NCBI GenBank assembly: GCA_963743945.1
Contig: CAVURO010000012.1
Location: 1 to 51,489 of the forward strand
Direction of reading: 5' to 3'
Source: JACOTK01 sp963743945
GTDB taxonomy: Bacteria > Actinomycetota > Acidimicrobiia > Acidimicrobiales > CADCSY01
DNA length: 51,489 nucleotides
Below are positions 32,566-40,702 of this stretch, one piece after another (within the stretch, counting starts at the first letter, position 1; each line of letters begins with the position of its first letter). The notes under the pieces were generated by a model, which did no database searches, was not told where the DNA came from, and was given only the letters and a program-made list of their open reading frames with translations. The position numbers and the translations under genes are program-made.

Positions 32566-33990
32566 GTGATGAACGCACCTCAACGACTCCGGCCGAACCG
32601 TCCCGTCGTGGTCGTCTCGAACCGGGGCCCCGTGACCTTCGACTTCGGACCGGACGGCTCGCCCGTCGCTCGCCGTGCCGGTGGAGGCCTCGCCACTGCG
32701 ATCGGCAGCGCCATCGTGGGTACCGATGCCGTCTGGATCGCGGCGTCCCTTTCGGAAGCGGACCGGCAGGTCGCAGCCCAGGGATTGACCGAATCCGAGG
32801 GATTCCGCCTTCGCCTGCTCAGCATCGAGCCCGGCCTCTTCGCGCCTTTCTACAACACGATCGCAAACGGAACCCTGTGGTTCCTCCATCACGGCCTGTT
32901 CGACGCGGGCCGTCGACCCCGGTTCGACCGCCGCTTCCACGATGCCTGGTCGGCATTTCGTGAGGTGAACGATCTGTTCACGAGAGCCATCGCCGACGAG
33001 GCCCCCGAAGGCGCGCTCGTGTTGGTCCACGACTACCACCTCTCCCTGGTCGGCTCAGCCCTCGCCGCTGCCCGGCCCGACCTCGACAGCGTCCACTTCC
33101 ACCACACGCCGTTCTGTGGGCCGAATGCGCTGGCCATGTTGCCCGACGCCATCGCCGCCGAGATGATGCACGGCCTTGCCGGCTTTGACGCCTGCGGGTT
33201 TCATTCGCCTCGATGGGCACAGGGATTCGAGAGCTGCGCCAGATCGGTGCTGGGAACGTCGCCTCCGACCTTTGTCGCGCCGGTCGCCGTCGACGCCGAC
33301 GATCTCGCGGGAACCGTGGGTTCCGCTGCCTGCAGGGATGCGCTCGACGAGCTCGACGAACAGGTCGGACCCCGCAGCTTGATCGTTCGAGTCGATCGCA
33401 TCGAGCTGTCCAAGAACCTCCTCCGTGGATTTCTCGCGTTTGACGACCTGTTGGAGACCCACCCCGAGTGGCGCGAGCGAGTGGTCTTCATGGCGTTCGT
33501 CTACCCATCCCGAGAAGGCCTCCTCGAATACCAGGCATATCGCCTGGAGGTCGAAGGCCTGGTGCGACGCATCAACGACCGTTGGCGCACGCCCACCTGG
33601 GAGCCGATCCTCTATGACGCCTCGGACGACTACCCCCGATCCATCGCGGCCCTCTGCCGCTACGACGTGCTGCTGGTCAATCCGGTCCGCGACGGCCTCA
33701 ACCTCGTCGCCAAGGAAGGCCCTTTGGTCAATCAGCGAAACGGCGTGTTGGCGCTCAGCCGTGAGGCCGGCGCCTGGGACGAGCTGGGTGGTGCAGCGCT
33801 CGAGATCAACCCGTTCGACGTCGCCGGAACCTCGGACGTGCTGCATGCCGCCCTTTCGATGGGGCCGGCAGATCGCGAACGCCATGCCGGGTCCCTTCGA
33901 CGACGTGCGGGCGCCCGCACGCCGAACGACTGGTACCTGGCGCAGATCCATGCGCTGGACGATCTGGACGATCTGGACGACCAGGCGTGA
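32566..33990 (+). CDS. otsA: GT20 family glycosyltransferase, trehalose-6-phosphate synthase-like
   Basis: A 474-residue GT-B enzyme. The N-terminal loop is VVVVSNRGPVTF with AGGGLATAIGS; WFLHHGLFD, LVHDYHLSLVG and HHTPF follow. The donor-site Arg/Lys pair occurs as VDRIELSKNLLRGF (OtsA usually has SKG or TKG there), and the nucleotide-sugar motif is DGLNLVAKE. It would transfer glucose from UDP- or GDP-glucose to glucose-6-phosphate. The SKN variant means a related acceptor cannot be excluded. The tail is a DDLDDLDD repeat. The start is GTG 32566 or ATG 32569; a TTG at 32557 overlaps the TACGGT box. A trehalose-phosphatase gene lies 2.6 kb downstream on the other strand. Confidence 0.85.
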   Translation: MMNAPQRLRPNRPVVVVSNRGPVTFDFGPDGSPVARRAGGGLATAIGSAIVGTDAVWIAASLSEADRQVAAQGLTESEGFRLRLLSIEPGLFAPFYNTIANGTLWFLHHGLFDAGRRPRFDRRFHDAWSAFREVNDLFTRAIADEAPEGALVLVHDYHLSLVGSALAAARPDLDSVHFHHTPFCGPNALAMLPDAIAAEMMHGLAGFDACGFHSPRWAQGFESCARSVLGTSPPTFVAPVAVDADDLAGTVGSAACRDALDELDEQVGPRSLIVRVDRIELSKNLLRGFLAFDDLLETHPEWRERVVFMAFVYPSREGLLEYQAYRLEVEGLVRRINDRWRTPTWEPILYDASDDYPRSIAALCRYDVLLVNPVRDGLNLVAKEGPLVNQRNGVLALSREAGAWDELGGAALEINPFDVAGTSDVLHAALSMGPADRERHAGSLRRRAGARTPNDWYLAQIHALDDLDDLDDQA

Positions 33991-34051
33991 GGAGACGACC
34001 GGAGCTGGTGGGCAGGTTTGACCCTGCACCCACGAAGGCTCCTTGGCGTAC

Positions 34052-35707
34052 CTACGGTCGCGTGCCCGTGGGCACGGATGCCTCGTCAAGCACGAAGCCG
34101 CTGTAACCGGCCTCTGCGGACGACCGACAAGCCATCAGGTACATCTGCAGGCCACCGGGCCAGTTCAACATCTCGCGAGGCTTGCCCGGAATGTTGGCGC
34201 CCATGTACCAGGAGTCCGCTCGTGGGAACAGGGTCATGGAGGCGATGGCCTGCACCTGGTCGCGCCACCCCTGCTCGGCCTCCGGGGTTGCCTCGATACG
34301 AGTGACCCCGGCATCGCGCATGTGGGCGATCAGCTCCACAACCCAGTCGCCCTGCACCTCCGCGCAGGTAGGCCCGTTGCAGAACCCGGACGGACTCTGC
34401 GGCCCGTAGATGTACAGGAGGTTCGGAAACCCTGCACTGGCGATTCCCAGGTGGGTACGCGCCCCCTCCTGCCAGTGCTCCTTGAGACTCTCCCCACCGC
34501 AGCCACGGATGTCGATGTTGGTGAGCCCGCCGGTGACCGCGTCGAAGCCCGTGGCCATGACGAGGAGGTCGAGCTCGTGGTCACCCTCACTCGTTCGCAC
34601 CCCCGACGGAATGATCCGCTCGATCGGCGTGGCCTTGAGATCGACGAGCCGCACGTTGTCCTGGTTGAACACGTCGTAGTAGTTCTGCTCGAGCGACGGA
34701 CGCTTGACGCCGAACGGATGAGGGGGTTCCGTCGGCGCGAGCACCTCGGCAACCGCTGGGTCGGCAACCCGGGCACGGACCTTCTCGCGCCAGAAATCGT
34801 AGGCCGTTCGATTCGCCTCCTCACTGAGGAGGATGTCCGAGTAACCGCCGACCCAGAAGGCGAAGCCGCCCATCTGCCACAGTCGTTCGTAGGTGGCTCG
34901 ACGCTCCTCGTCGGACACCGACATGGCCGGCACAGCGGCCTCGACGAAATCAAAACCGCTGTTGGTCTGGATGCGTCGGCTGAAGATCTCGGGGTAGCCG
35001 ACCTTTGCCTCGTCCTGTTCCTCTCGAGTCAGGCGACGCTGCTGCATGGCAAGCGCGAGGATGGGCGTTCGCTGGAACACCGTCACCTCGGCTGCGACCT
35101 TCGCCGCCTCCTGCACCACCTGGACGCCACTCGCCCCGGTTCCGACCACACCGACACGAAGCCCGGTCATGTCGAGTCCATCCTGAGGCCAGTGCGCGGT
35201 GTGGTGGCAGGCTCCGGCGAAGTCCTCCAGTCCCGGAAAGTCGGGAGTGTAGGACTTGGCGGCAAAACCGGTGCACAGAAGGAAGAACCGGGTGCGCAAC
35301 GAATCGCCGGCATCGGTGTCCACCCGCCAGAAGCGCCCCGCCTCATCCCAGTCGGCGCCGCTCACGCGGGTGTTGAATCGGATGTCACGGCTCAGGTCCC
35401 AGGTGGCGTCGACGTGATCGAAATAGCGCCGCAACGCCGTCCAATCGGGAAACCGCTCGTCCCAATACCAGTCACGCCACAGCTTCTCGTCCGAGTACTC
35501 GTAGACCGGCACGTGCGAGTCCACCCGAGCCCCGGGGTAGCAGTTCCAGTGCCAGATGCCACCCAGCCCGGAGCCGGCCTCCACGAGCGCAACCGACAGA
35601 CCCAGGTCTCGCAGTCGATGCAACTGGTAGAGCCCTCCGAAACCGGCACCCACGATCACCACGTCGTAGTCGACCTCGGCACCGTCGCTGCCCTTGGCTT
35701 GGTTCAT
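34052..35707 (-). CDS. FAD-dependent Baeyer-Villiger-type monooxygenase
   Basis: A 551-residue flavoprotein with the FAD loop VVIVGAGFGGLYQLHRL at residues 15-31 and EAGSGLGGIWHWNCYPGARVDSH. The Baeyer-Villiger fingerprint FxGxxxHxxxWP is seen as FAGACHHTAHWP. The NADPH loop is VGVVGTGASGVQVVQE. LVMATGFDAVTGGLTNIDIRG and the C-terminal NIPGKPREMLNWPGG match cyclohexanone/steroid monooxygenases. It inserts oxygen beside a carbonyl using NADPH and O2, in ketone, terpenoid or steroid catabolism. Substrate unknown. The ATG at 35707 has a G-rich SD immediately upstream. An enoyl-CoA hydratase gene precedes it by 87 bp on the same strand. Confidence 0.92.
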   Translation of the reverse strand: MNQAKGSDGAEVDYDVVIVGAGFGGLYQLHRLRDLGLSVALVEAGSGLGGIWHWNCYPGARVDSHVPVYEYSDEKLWRDWYWDERFPDWTALRRYFDHVDATWDLSRDIRFNTRVSGADWDEAGRFWRVDTDAGDSLRTRFFLLCTGFAAKSYTPDFPGLEDFAGACHHTAHWPQDGLDMTGLRVGVVGTGASGVQVVQEAAKVAAEVTVFQRTPILALAMQQRRLTREEQDEAKVGYPEIFSRRIQTNSGFDFVEAAVPAMSVSDEERRATYERLWQMGGFAFWVGGYSDILLSEEANRTAYDFWREKVRARVADPAVAEVLAPTEPPHPFGVKRPSLEQNYYDVFNQDNVRLVDLKATPIERIIPSGVRTSEGDHELDLLVMATGFDAVTGGLTNIDIRGCGGESLKEHWQEGARTHLGIASAGFPNLLYIYGPQSPSGFCNGPTCAEVQGDWVVELIAHMRDAGVTRIEATPEAEQGWRDQVQAIASMTLFPRADSWYMGANIPGKPREMLNWPGGLQMYLMACRSSAEAGYSGFVLDEASVPTGTRP

Positions 35708-35794
35708 GTCTCCCCCACGGTTCGAGCCGCTCGTCAGGCTTTCCCCGAATGAGCAGCGGTTGTCGTTCTTCCGGATTCAAGCCCGTTCTTCGAT

Positions 35795-36540
35795 TCAACC
35801 ACCGGTCATGCGTTCGTGCATGTCCTCGGGAAGACCGAATGGAAGCGTTCGCTCATGCGCAAGCGCCTCGCTTCGCGTCATGTTGGACTGGGTCGCGATC
35901 AGCTGCTTGACGATCCGGTTCGTCCCCTTCGAGTTCCGAACGATCTCGGCGCTCAGGTCCGCAATCGCCGCATCGAGATCGTCATCGGGCACCACACGGT
36001 CGACGAGCCCGATCTGCACCGCTATGACACCGGTCATGCGACGACTCGTGAACATCATCTCCTTCGCGGTCGAACGCCCAACCCGCTCGGGCAGGCGCAC
36101 CGACATCCCCCAGATCGGCGCCAGGCCCCACTGGCCGTGGGTGTCACCGAGCCTGGTCGACTCGGCGGCGATGAGCAGGTCACAGGCAAGTGCGAGCTCG
36201 AGGCCACCGGTGAAGCAATGCCCGTGCAGCCGGGCGATGGTCGGCTGCGGCAGTGCCTCGAGGGCATCGACCGTCTCGGGCTCGAAATGGAGGCTCGGGC
36301 GCGCTCGGCCGAGGCGATCGACGTCAGGTCGTGGCCGGCGCAGAAGGAGCGGCCGGCGCCTCGGAGCACCACACATCGCACCGACTCGTCCGCGGCAATG
36401 GCCTCGACATGACCCCGAAGGGCCACGAAGGTCGCCGGGGTCAGGGCGTTGAGCTTGTCCGGACGGTTCAGGGTCAGCGTTGCGACGCCCTCGTTGTCGT
36501 TTCTGAGGACCAGTTCGTCGTCTTGGGTCATGATGCACAT
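35795..36540 (-). pseudogene. Enoyl-CoA hydratase/isomerase family protein, frameshifted
   Basis: A crotonase-fold protein split over two frames. The N-terminal frame holds VATLTLNRPDKLNALTP and the CoA/oxyanion motif GRSFCAGHDLTSI, then degenerates. The second frame continues with TVDALEALPQPTIARLHG, the second oxyanion segment GHCFTGGLELALACDLLIAAES, WGLAPIWGMSVRLPERVG and a normal C-terminus. One base is missing around 36288-36300 (a GG run on the plus strand where GGG would restore ERARALHFEPE). The corrected length is about 248 residues, typical. It would act in beta-oxidation or a related CoA pathway. The start is ATG 36540, 2 bp after the otsB stop, or ATG 36531. Confidence 0.85.
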
Positions 36541-36542
36541 GT

Positions 36543-37379
36543 CTACCGCATGTGTTCGGCCCCATGCCCATGTGAAGCCTGGCTGAGGGTCGACGAGACG
36601 AGGAGCTCCGTCAGGAACGCCAGCGCCCCCTCCGGGCCGTCCACAACCACATCGGCCTGCGCCAGCAACGCATCGGGCGTTTCGGGCGTCGCCACCCCCA
36701 CTCGAACAACCTGCATGCCGTTGCCGCGAAGGCGGGCCAAAGCCCCGAACGCGGACAGGTCGCCCCGGTCGTCACCCAGGAAGCAAACCGTGTCGAGGCC
36801 CCCATGGGCATGAACCTTGGTCTCGATGACCGAGCCCTTGTCGGCGACGACAGGAGGGTGGAGCTCGATCGACGCCTTCGCCTCCCGCACGACCAGTCCG
36901 CTTGTCGACGCCATCCGTTCGGCCCATGAACGTGCGTCGCGCTCACGTCCGGGGGTGGTGCGGAAGTGCACGGTCATCGACATGCCCTTGTCCTCCACCA
37001 ACAGGCTCGGCAGCGCTCCGGCCGCTTCGACGACGGCCGCTCGCACCACTTCACGCCACGGTGCCGCTTCGGCCACCTCCACGATCTCCCCGTCGACCAT
37101 GGCTTCCAGGCCGTACAGCCCCGAGATCCACAGCCCCGAGACCCTCAGGTGGTCTGCAAGAAAGGAGACGGGCCGACCCGACACCACCCCCACGAGGCCG
37201 TAGCGTCGGACGAGACGGCCCAGCACGTCCACCGACCCGGGCAGTGGCCTTGCCGCGGCGGGATCATCGACGAGTTCGGCGAGCGTTCCGTCGAAATCGG
37301 TGAGCACGCCCGTGCGCTCCGGGGAGCGGCGCAACATCGTCAGCGCTCCGTGCATGCGGGCATCGACACCATGGGGCAT
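36543..37379 (-). CDS. otsB: Trehalose-6-phosphate phosphatase
   Basis: A 278-residue HAD-superfamily phosphatase: nucleophile motif VLTDFDGTLAEL near residue 25, VVSGRPVSFL, a GLYGLEAMVDG cap segment, and the C-terminal Mg site CFLGDDRGDLSAF. It removes phosphate from trehalose-6-phosphate (or from a related sugar phosphate such as that made by the GT20 enzyme here). The start at ATG 37379 lies 6 nt after TAGCGT, whose -10 shares its TA with the divergent lipoprotein promoter. The enoyl-CoA hydratase gene follows 2 bp after the stop, so they are co-transcribed. Confidence 0.9.
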   Translation of the reverse strand: MPHGVDARMHGALTMLRRSPERTGVLTDFDGTLAELVDDPAAARPLPGSVDVLGRLVRRYGLVGVVSGRPVSFLADHLRVSGLWISGLYGLEAMVDGEIVEVAEAAPWREVVRAAVVEAAGALPSLLVEDKGMSMTVHFRTTPGRERDARSWAERMASTSGLVVREAKASIELHPPVVADKGSVIETKVHAHGGLDTVCFLGDDRGDLSAFGALARLRGNGMQVVRVGVATPETPDALLAQADVVVDGPEGALAFLTELLVSSTLSQASHGHGAEHMR

Positions 37380-37385
37380 TCGCCG

Positions 37386-37395
37386 ACGCTACCCT
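37386..37395. promoter_or_regulatory. Overlapping divergent -10 elements for otsB and a lipoprotein gene
   Basis: On the plus strand TACCCT (37390-37395) ends 8 nt before ATG 37404. On the minus strand TAGCGT (37391-37386) ends 6 nt before ATG 37379. They share the two bases at 37390-37391, and both genes look leaderless. Confidence 0.55.
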
Positions 37396-37403
37396 CGGCC
37401 GAC

Positions 37404-38255
37404 ATGAAACAGGGCACGCGCGCCGGGTGCATCCTGATGACCCTCCTGGTCGGGGGCGGATCGTTGAGTGGCTGCGGGGACGACACCGTTCGCCTGGCCT
37501 TTCGGCCGGCGGTGGGGACGACCTCGAGTTACCGCATCACGGTGACAACCCGTACAACCGTTCGCATGGCAGGCGAAAGCCCTCGACTCGACCGTGCGGA
37601 AGCCGTTCTGACCACCCACCACACCATCCTCGCTTCCGATCCCAAGGCCGGGGCGAAGGCGGCGTCAGGAGTTCGCGTTCGAGTGAACGTGGAGGAACGT
37701 GGCTCAACCGACCGCACCTTCATCGTCCGCTTCGATCGTTCCGCCCAGCCTTTTGCGATCGAGTCGGATTCGGCGACCACCGGAGGCGAGGGGACCCGGA
37801 CCACGCTCGGACTCCCGGAGATATTTCCCGCGGCGTTGAGCGCGCCGCCGGATCGGGCATTGAGAACCGGCGATCACTGGACCATCGACCGGGCGATCAC
37901 CCTGCCCGGCGCGAGCAAGCCGACACGACTGTTCGGAGGAGGACAGCTCATCGAGCTCGGCATCGTCGACGACGAGCAGGTCGCCCGGGTGGCGGCCGCC
38001 GCGACGCTGCACCTGGAGACCACACGGCCCGCGACCCAGGGGCTCACCCCGGTGGGCGAGGTACGACTCGAGGGGACGCAGCGAACCAACTATCGGGCGG
38101 CCCATGACCTCGACGACGGAGCGGTCCGAACCGCATCGTCGACCACCACGGGCTCCTACCGATTGCTGGCCTATCCTCCAAAGGCAACCGGGGGCGCCCC
38201 GGCCACCGGGACCATGGAGGTGAGCATCCGCTCGAAGGCCCGCCGAATCCGCTGA
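37404..38255 (+). CDS. Putative lipoprotein, function unknown
   Basis: A 283-residue exported protein: MKQGTRAGCILMTLLVGGGSLSGCGDD is a lipoprotein signal with lipobox LSGC near residue 24. The mature part is rich in beta strands with alternating polar residues (YRITVTTRTTVRM, VRVRVNVEERG, TFIVRFDRSAQPFAIE, ATLHLETTRPA), suggesting a beta-barrel or sandwich lipid-binding fold. DUF6263-like proteins have a similar look, but I am not certain of that. The start is fixed by the lipoprotein signal and by the TACCCT box 8 nt upstream; a longer open frame upstream is antisense to otsB and is rejected. It is divergent from otsB. Confidence 0.75.
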   Translation: MKQGTRAGCILMTLLVGGGSLSGCGDDTVRLAFRPAVGTTSSYRITVTTRTTVRMAGESPRLDRAEAVLTTHHTILASDPKAGAKAASGVRVRVNVEERGSTDRTFIVRFDRSAQPFAIESDSATTGGEGTRTTLGLPEIFPAALSAPPDRALRTGDHWTIDRAITLPGASKPTRLFGGGQLIELGIVDDEQVARVAAAATLHLETTRPATQGLTPVGEVRLEGTQRTNYRAAHDLDDGAVRTASSTTTGSYRLLAYPPKATGGAPATGTMEVSIRSKARRIR

Positions 38256-38275
38256 GAGCTGTCGCCTGGCGAGCC

Positions 38276-38836
38276 CTACCCCGACGGTACGAATCTCGGA
38301 GCGTCGTCCGGCCCGATCACGACGACCACCTGCGCTCCCGCAAGATCGGCGATGGGCCCGGGGGTGGGCATCGCCACCGGTTTCGTGGCAATGCCCAGGT
38401 TGGTCGCAACCTGTTGGGCCATCGGCTCGAAACCCGTCACGAAATACACCGCCGAGGGCGTGGGCTTGGTGGGCGTGTCCGTCGGGGTGGCCGTCTGAAA
38501 CGCTGCCGCGGTAAGTCGCGCCGTTGCCGTTTTCGCGGCACCCTTGGTCTCCGATCCGTTGAGTACGAGGACCTTCGTCGTCGCCGGTGTCGCCGCCGGG
38601 ACCGTCTCCGTTACGGGCGGTGGGGTCGTCGGGTCGGTGCTCGCCGGATCGGAGCCGGATGGAGACTGATCACGCTTGTCGGACGGGGACTCAAAGCTCT
38701 GCTCTTCGCCCGAGACCTTGAGAACGACGATGCCGACAACAACCGCCAACACGACGACAGCGACCCCTCGTGCCATGGCCGACCCGGCCGAACGGCGGAA
38801 CGAACCATCCTGCATCGCATGTTGACCTCGACCCAC
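38276..38836 (-). CDS. Membrane-anchored LytR C-terminal (LytR_C) domain protein
   Basis: A 186-residue protein with one N-terminal TM helix (ARGVAVVVLAVVVGIVVLKV, about 21-40) and a Ser/Pro/Thr-rich extracellular linker. The C-terminal LytR_C domain (about 88-184) shows TKVLVLNGSETKGAAKTATARL, YFVTGFEPMAQQVA and AQVVVVIGPDDAP. LytR_C domains occur alone or after LCP cell-wall ligases and probably bind envelope polymers. The start is GTG 38836 or ATG 38815 (MQDGSFRRSAG). Its likely start lies 2 bp after the stop of the DUF3263 gene, so the two form an operon. Confidence 0.82.
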   Translation of the reverse strand: MGRGQHAMQDGSFRRSAGSAMARGVAVVVLAVVVGIVVLKVSGEEQSFESPSDKRDQSPSGSDPASTDPTTPPPVTETVPAATPATTKVLVLNGSETKGAAKTATARLTAAAFQTATPTDTPTKPTPSAVYFVTGFEPMAQQVATNLGIATKPVAMPTPGPIADLAGAQVVVVIGPDDAPRFVPSG

Positions 38837-38838
38837 GA

Positions 38839-39093
38839 TTACCTCGGGCTTCCTGCTGAGCGTCCCTCGAAACGAGCGCGGCGGTTAACCATACGTCGTC
38901 GACGCCACCTGGTGACGACCAGGGGGTCGTAGGCCATGGCCTCGGGAGAGTCGATGAGCGCATGCAGGACCTGGTAGTACCGGGTTGAGGACAACCCCAG
39001 CTGCCGGCGGATCGCAACCCGCTTGGAACCGGCGGAGGTCCACCAGGTCCGTTCGAAATCAAGAATCTGTGTGTCCCGACTTGATAATGCCAT
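38839..39093 (-). CDS. DUF3263 family protein
   Basis: An 84-residue basic protein beginning MALSSRDTQILDFERTWWTSAGSKRVAIRRQLGLSSTRYYQ (in parts), the typical DUF3263 core: Asp-Phe-Glu-x-x-Trp-Trp followed by an HTH-like helix pair (RQLGLSSTRYYQVLHALI) and an Arg-rich end. DUF3263 is a small actinobacterial family thought to bind DNA, but no role is proven. The ATG at 39093 is chosen over an upstream codon at 39129 because family members start at this point. It is translated just upstream of the LytR_C gene. Confidence 0.85.
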   Translation of the reverse strand: MALSSRDTQILDFERTWWTSAGSKRVAIRRQLGLSSTRYYQVLHALIDSPEAMAYDPLVVTRWRRRRMVNRRARFEGRSAGSPR

Positions 39094-39153
39094 CGGTGTA
39101 AGACTGACCGCAGGGCCGATGCGATGCAAGCATCCCCTTGGCCCGCGGAAAGC

Positions 39154-40443
39154 TCATCGCTCGGTGAACTCCACGTAGTCGCGACGGGGAGCCCCGACGT
39201 AGACCTGGCGCGGGCGGCCGATCGGACTCTCGGTGACCAGCATCTCCTTCCAGTGTGCGATCCAACCGGGTAGGCGGCCGATGGCGAACAGGACGGTGAA
39301 CATGCTCGTGGGAAAGCCCATGGCCCGGTAGATCAGACCCGAGTAGAAATCGACGTTCGGATAGAGATTTCGCTCGATGAAATAGTCGTCGGCCCGGGCG
39401 GCTTCCTCGAGCTCGAGCGCCAGGCTCAAGAGCTCATCCTCTCGGCCGAGCTTGGCCAGCACGTCGGAGGCGGCGGTCTTGATGACCTGTGCGCGGGGGT
39501 CGTGGGTCTTGTAGACCCGATGGCCGAACCCCATCAACCGGACCCGCGAATGCGGATCCTTTGCCCGATCCACGAACTTCCGGACCCCCCCGCCATCGTC
39601 CCGGATGGTCTCGAGCATCTCGATCACCGCCTGGTTCGCGCCCCCGTGCAAGGGGCCCCACAGCGCGTCGATGCCCGCCGATACCGAGGCAAAGAGGTTG
39701 GCATGGCTCGATCCGACCATCCGAACCGTCGAGGTGGAGCAGTTCTGCTCATGGTCCGCGTGCAGGATCAGCAACTTCTTCAAGGCGTCGACGACCACCG
39801 GGTCGAGCTCGTAGTCCTCCGCCGGGACGGCGAACATCATGCGAAGGAAGTTCTCGATGAGATCAAGCGAGTTGTCCGGATAAAGGAAGGGCTGTCCGAT
39901 GGACTTCTTGTACGAGTACGCCGCGATCGTGGGCATCTTGGCGAGCAGTCGATACGTGGAGACCTCGATCTGCTGCTCGTCGAAGGGGTCGAGGCAATCC
40001 TGATAGAAGGTCGACAGGGCGCTGACCACCGAGGAGAGCATCGCCATCGGGTGGGCGTCCTTCGGAAAGCCGTCGAAGAACCGTTTCACGTCCTCGTGCA
40101 ACATCGTGTGGCGACGAATGTTCTTCGAGAACGCCGCGAGCTCGTCGCGTGCGGGCAGCTCGCCGTGAATCAGTAGATAGGACGTCTCGAGAAACGAGCC
40201 GTGCTGCGCAAGCTGTTCGACGGGATAGCCCCGATAGAGCAGCACGCCCTCCTCGCCGTCCAGAAACGTGATCGCCGAGCTGCACGAACCCGTGTTGGCG
40301 AAACCAGGGTCATGGGTGATCAGCCCGGTGACGCGACGAAGCGAGGTGATGTCGATGGCCGAGTCGCCCAGTGTCCCCTCCACCAGCGGGAGCGATGTTG
40401 TCACATCGCCAACAGTGATGCGTCCCTCGGTTGGCCTCGACAA
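39154..40443 (-). CDS. gltA: Citrate synthase
   Basis: A 429-residue hexameric-type (type II) citrate synthase. The sequence includes GFANTGSCSSAITFLDGEEGVLLYRGYP in parts, the catalytic His region of SSHANLFASVSAGIDALWGPLHGGANQA, GFGHRVYKTHDPRAQ, and the catalytic Asp region in the NVDFYSGLIYRAMGFP stretch, then PTSMFTVLFAIGRLPGWIAHW. It condenses acetyl-CoA with oxaloacetate to start the TCA cycle. The start is a TTG at 40443 with AAGGAGG 5 nt upstream. It ends 60 bp from the DUF3263 gene. Confidence 0.97.
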   Translation of the reverse strand: MSRPTEGRITVGDVTTSLPLVEGTLGDSAIDITSLRRVTGLITHDPGFANTGSCSSAITFLDGEEGVLLYRGYPVEQLAQHGSFLETSYLLIHGELPARDELAAFSKNIRRHTMLHEDVKRFFDGFPKDAHPMAMLSSVVSALSTFYQDCLDPFDEQQIEVSTYRLLAKMPTIAAYSYKKSIGQPFLYPDNSLDLIENFLRMMFAVPAEDYELDPVVVDALKKLLILHADHEQNCSTSTVRMVGSSHANLFASVSAGIDALWGPLHGGANQAVIEMLETIRDDGGGVRKFVDRAKDPHSRVRLMGFGHRVYKTHDPRAQVIKTAASDVLAKLGREDELLSLALELEEAARADDYFIERNLYPNVDFYSGLIYRAMGFPTSMFTVLFAIGRLPGWIAHWKEMLVTESPIGRPRQVYVGAPRRDYVEFTER

Positions 40444-40560
40444 ACCCGCCTCCTTCTCACGCGTGCGACGTAGGCAAACACTAGCCGGTGCACCGACCGT
40501 TCCATCGACGTGTCATGCCGAGGAACGCCGAGCAGGCAATAGGCTGAGGGGCCGCAGCCC

Positions 40561-40634
40561 GCCCGTGTAGCTCAGTTGGCCAGAGCAGGCGCCTTGTAAG
40601 CGTCAGGTCGTCGGTTCGAATCCGACCTCGGGCT
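40561..40634 (+). tRNA. trnT: tRNA-Thr (anticodon TGT)
   Basis: The cloverleaf folds by eye: acceptor GCCCGTG with CTCGGGC (one T-T mismatch), D arm with AGTTGG, anticodon stem GGCGC/GCGTC around loop CTTGTAA, and T arm GTCGG-TTCGAAT-CCGAC. The anticodon TGT reads ACA. CCA is not encoded. A TAGGCT box at 40540-40545 may be its -10. Confidence 0.95.
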
Positions 40635-40660
40635 CGAGGGAGCGCCGCCGGGTGCACCCC

Positions 40661-40702
40661 GATCGGGGAAGGACGATCGGGGAAGGACGATCAGGGAAGG
40701 AC
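40661..40702 (+). repeat. 14-bp tandem repeat (3 copies) between tRNA-Thr and sigH
   Basis: Two exact copies of GATCGGGGAAGGAC and a third with one change run into the last codons and stop of the sigma factor gene. Confidence 0.88.
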
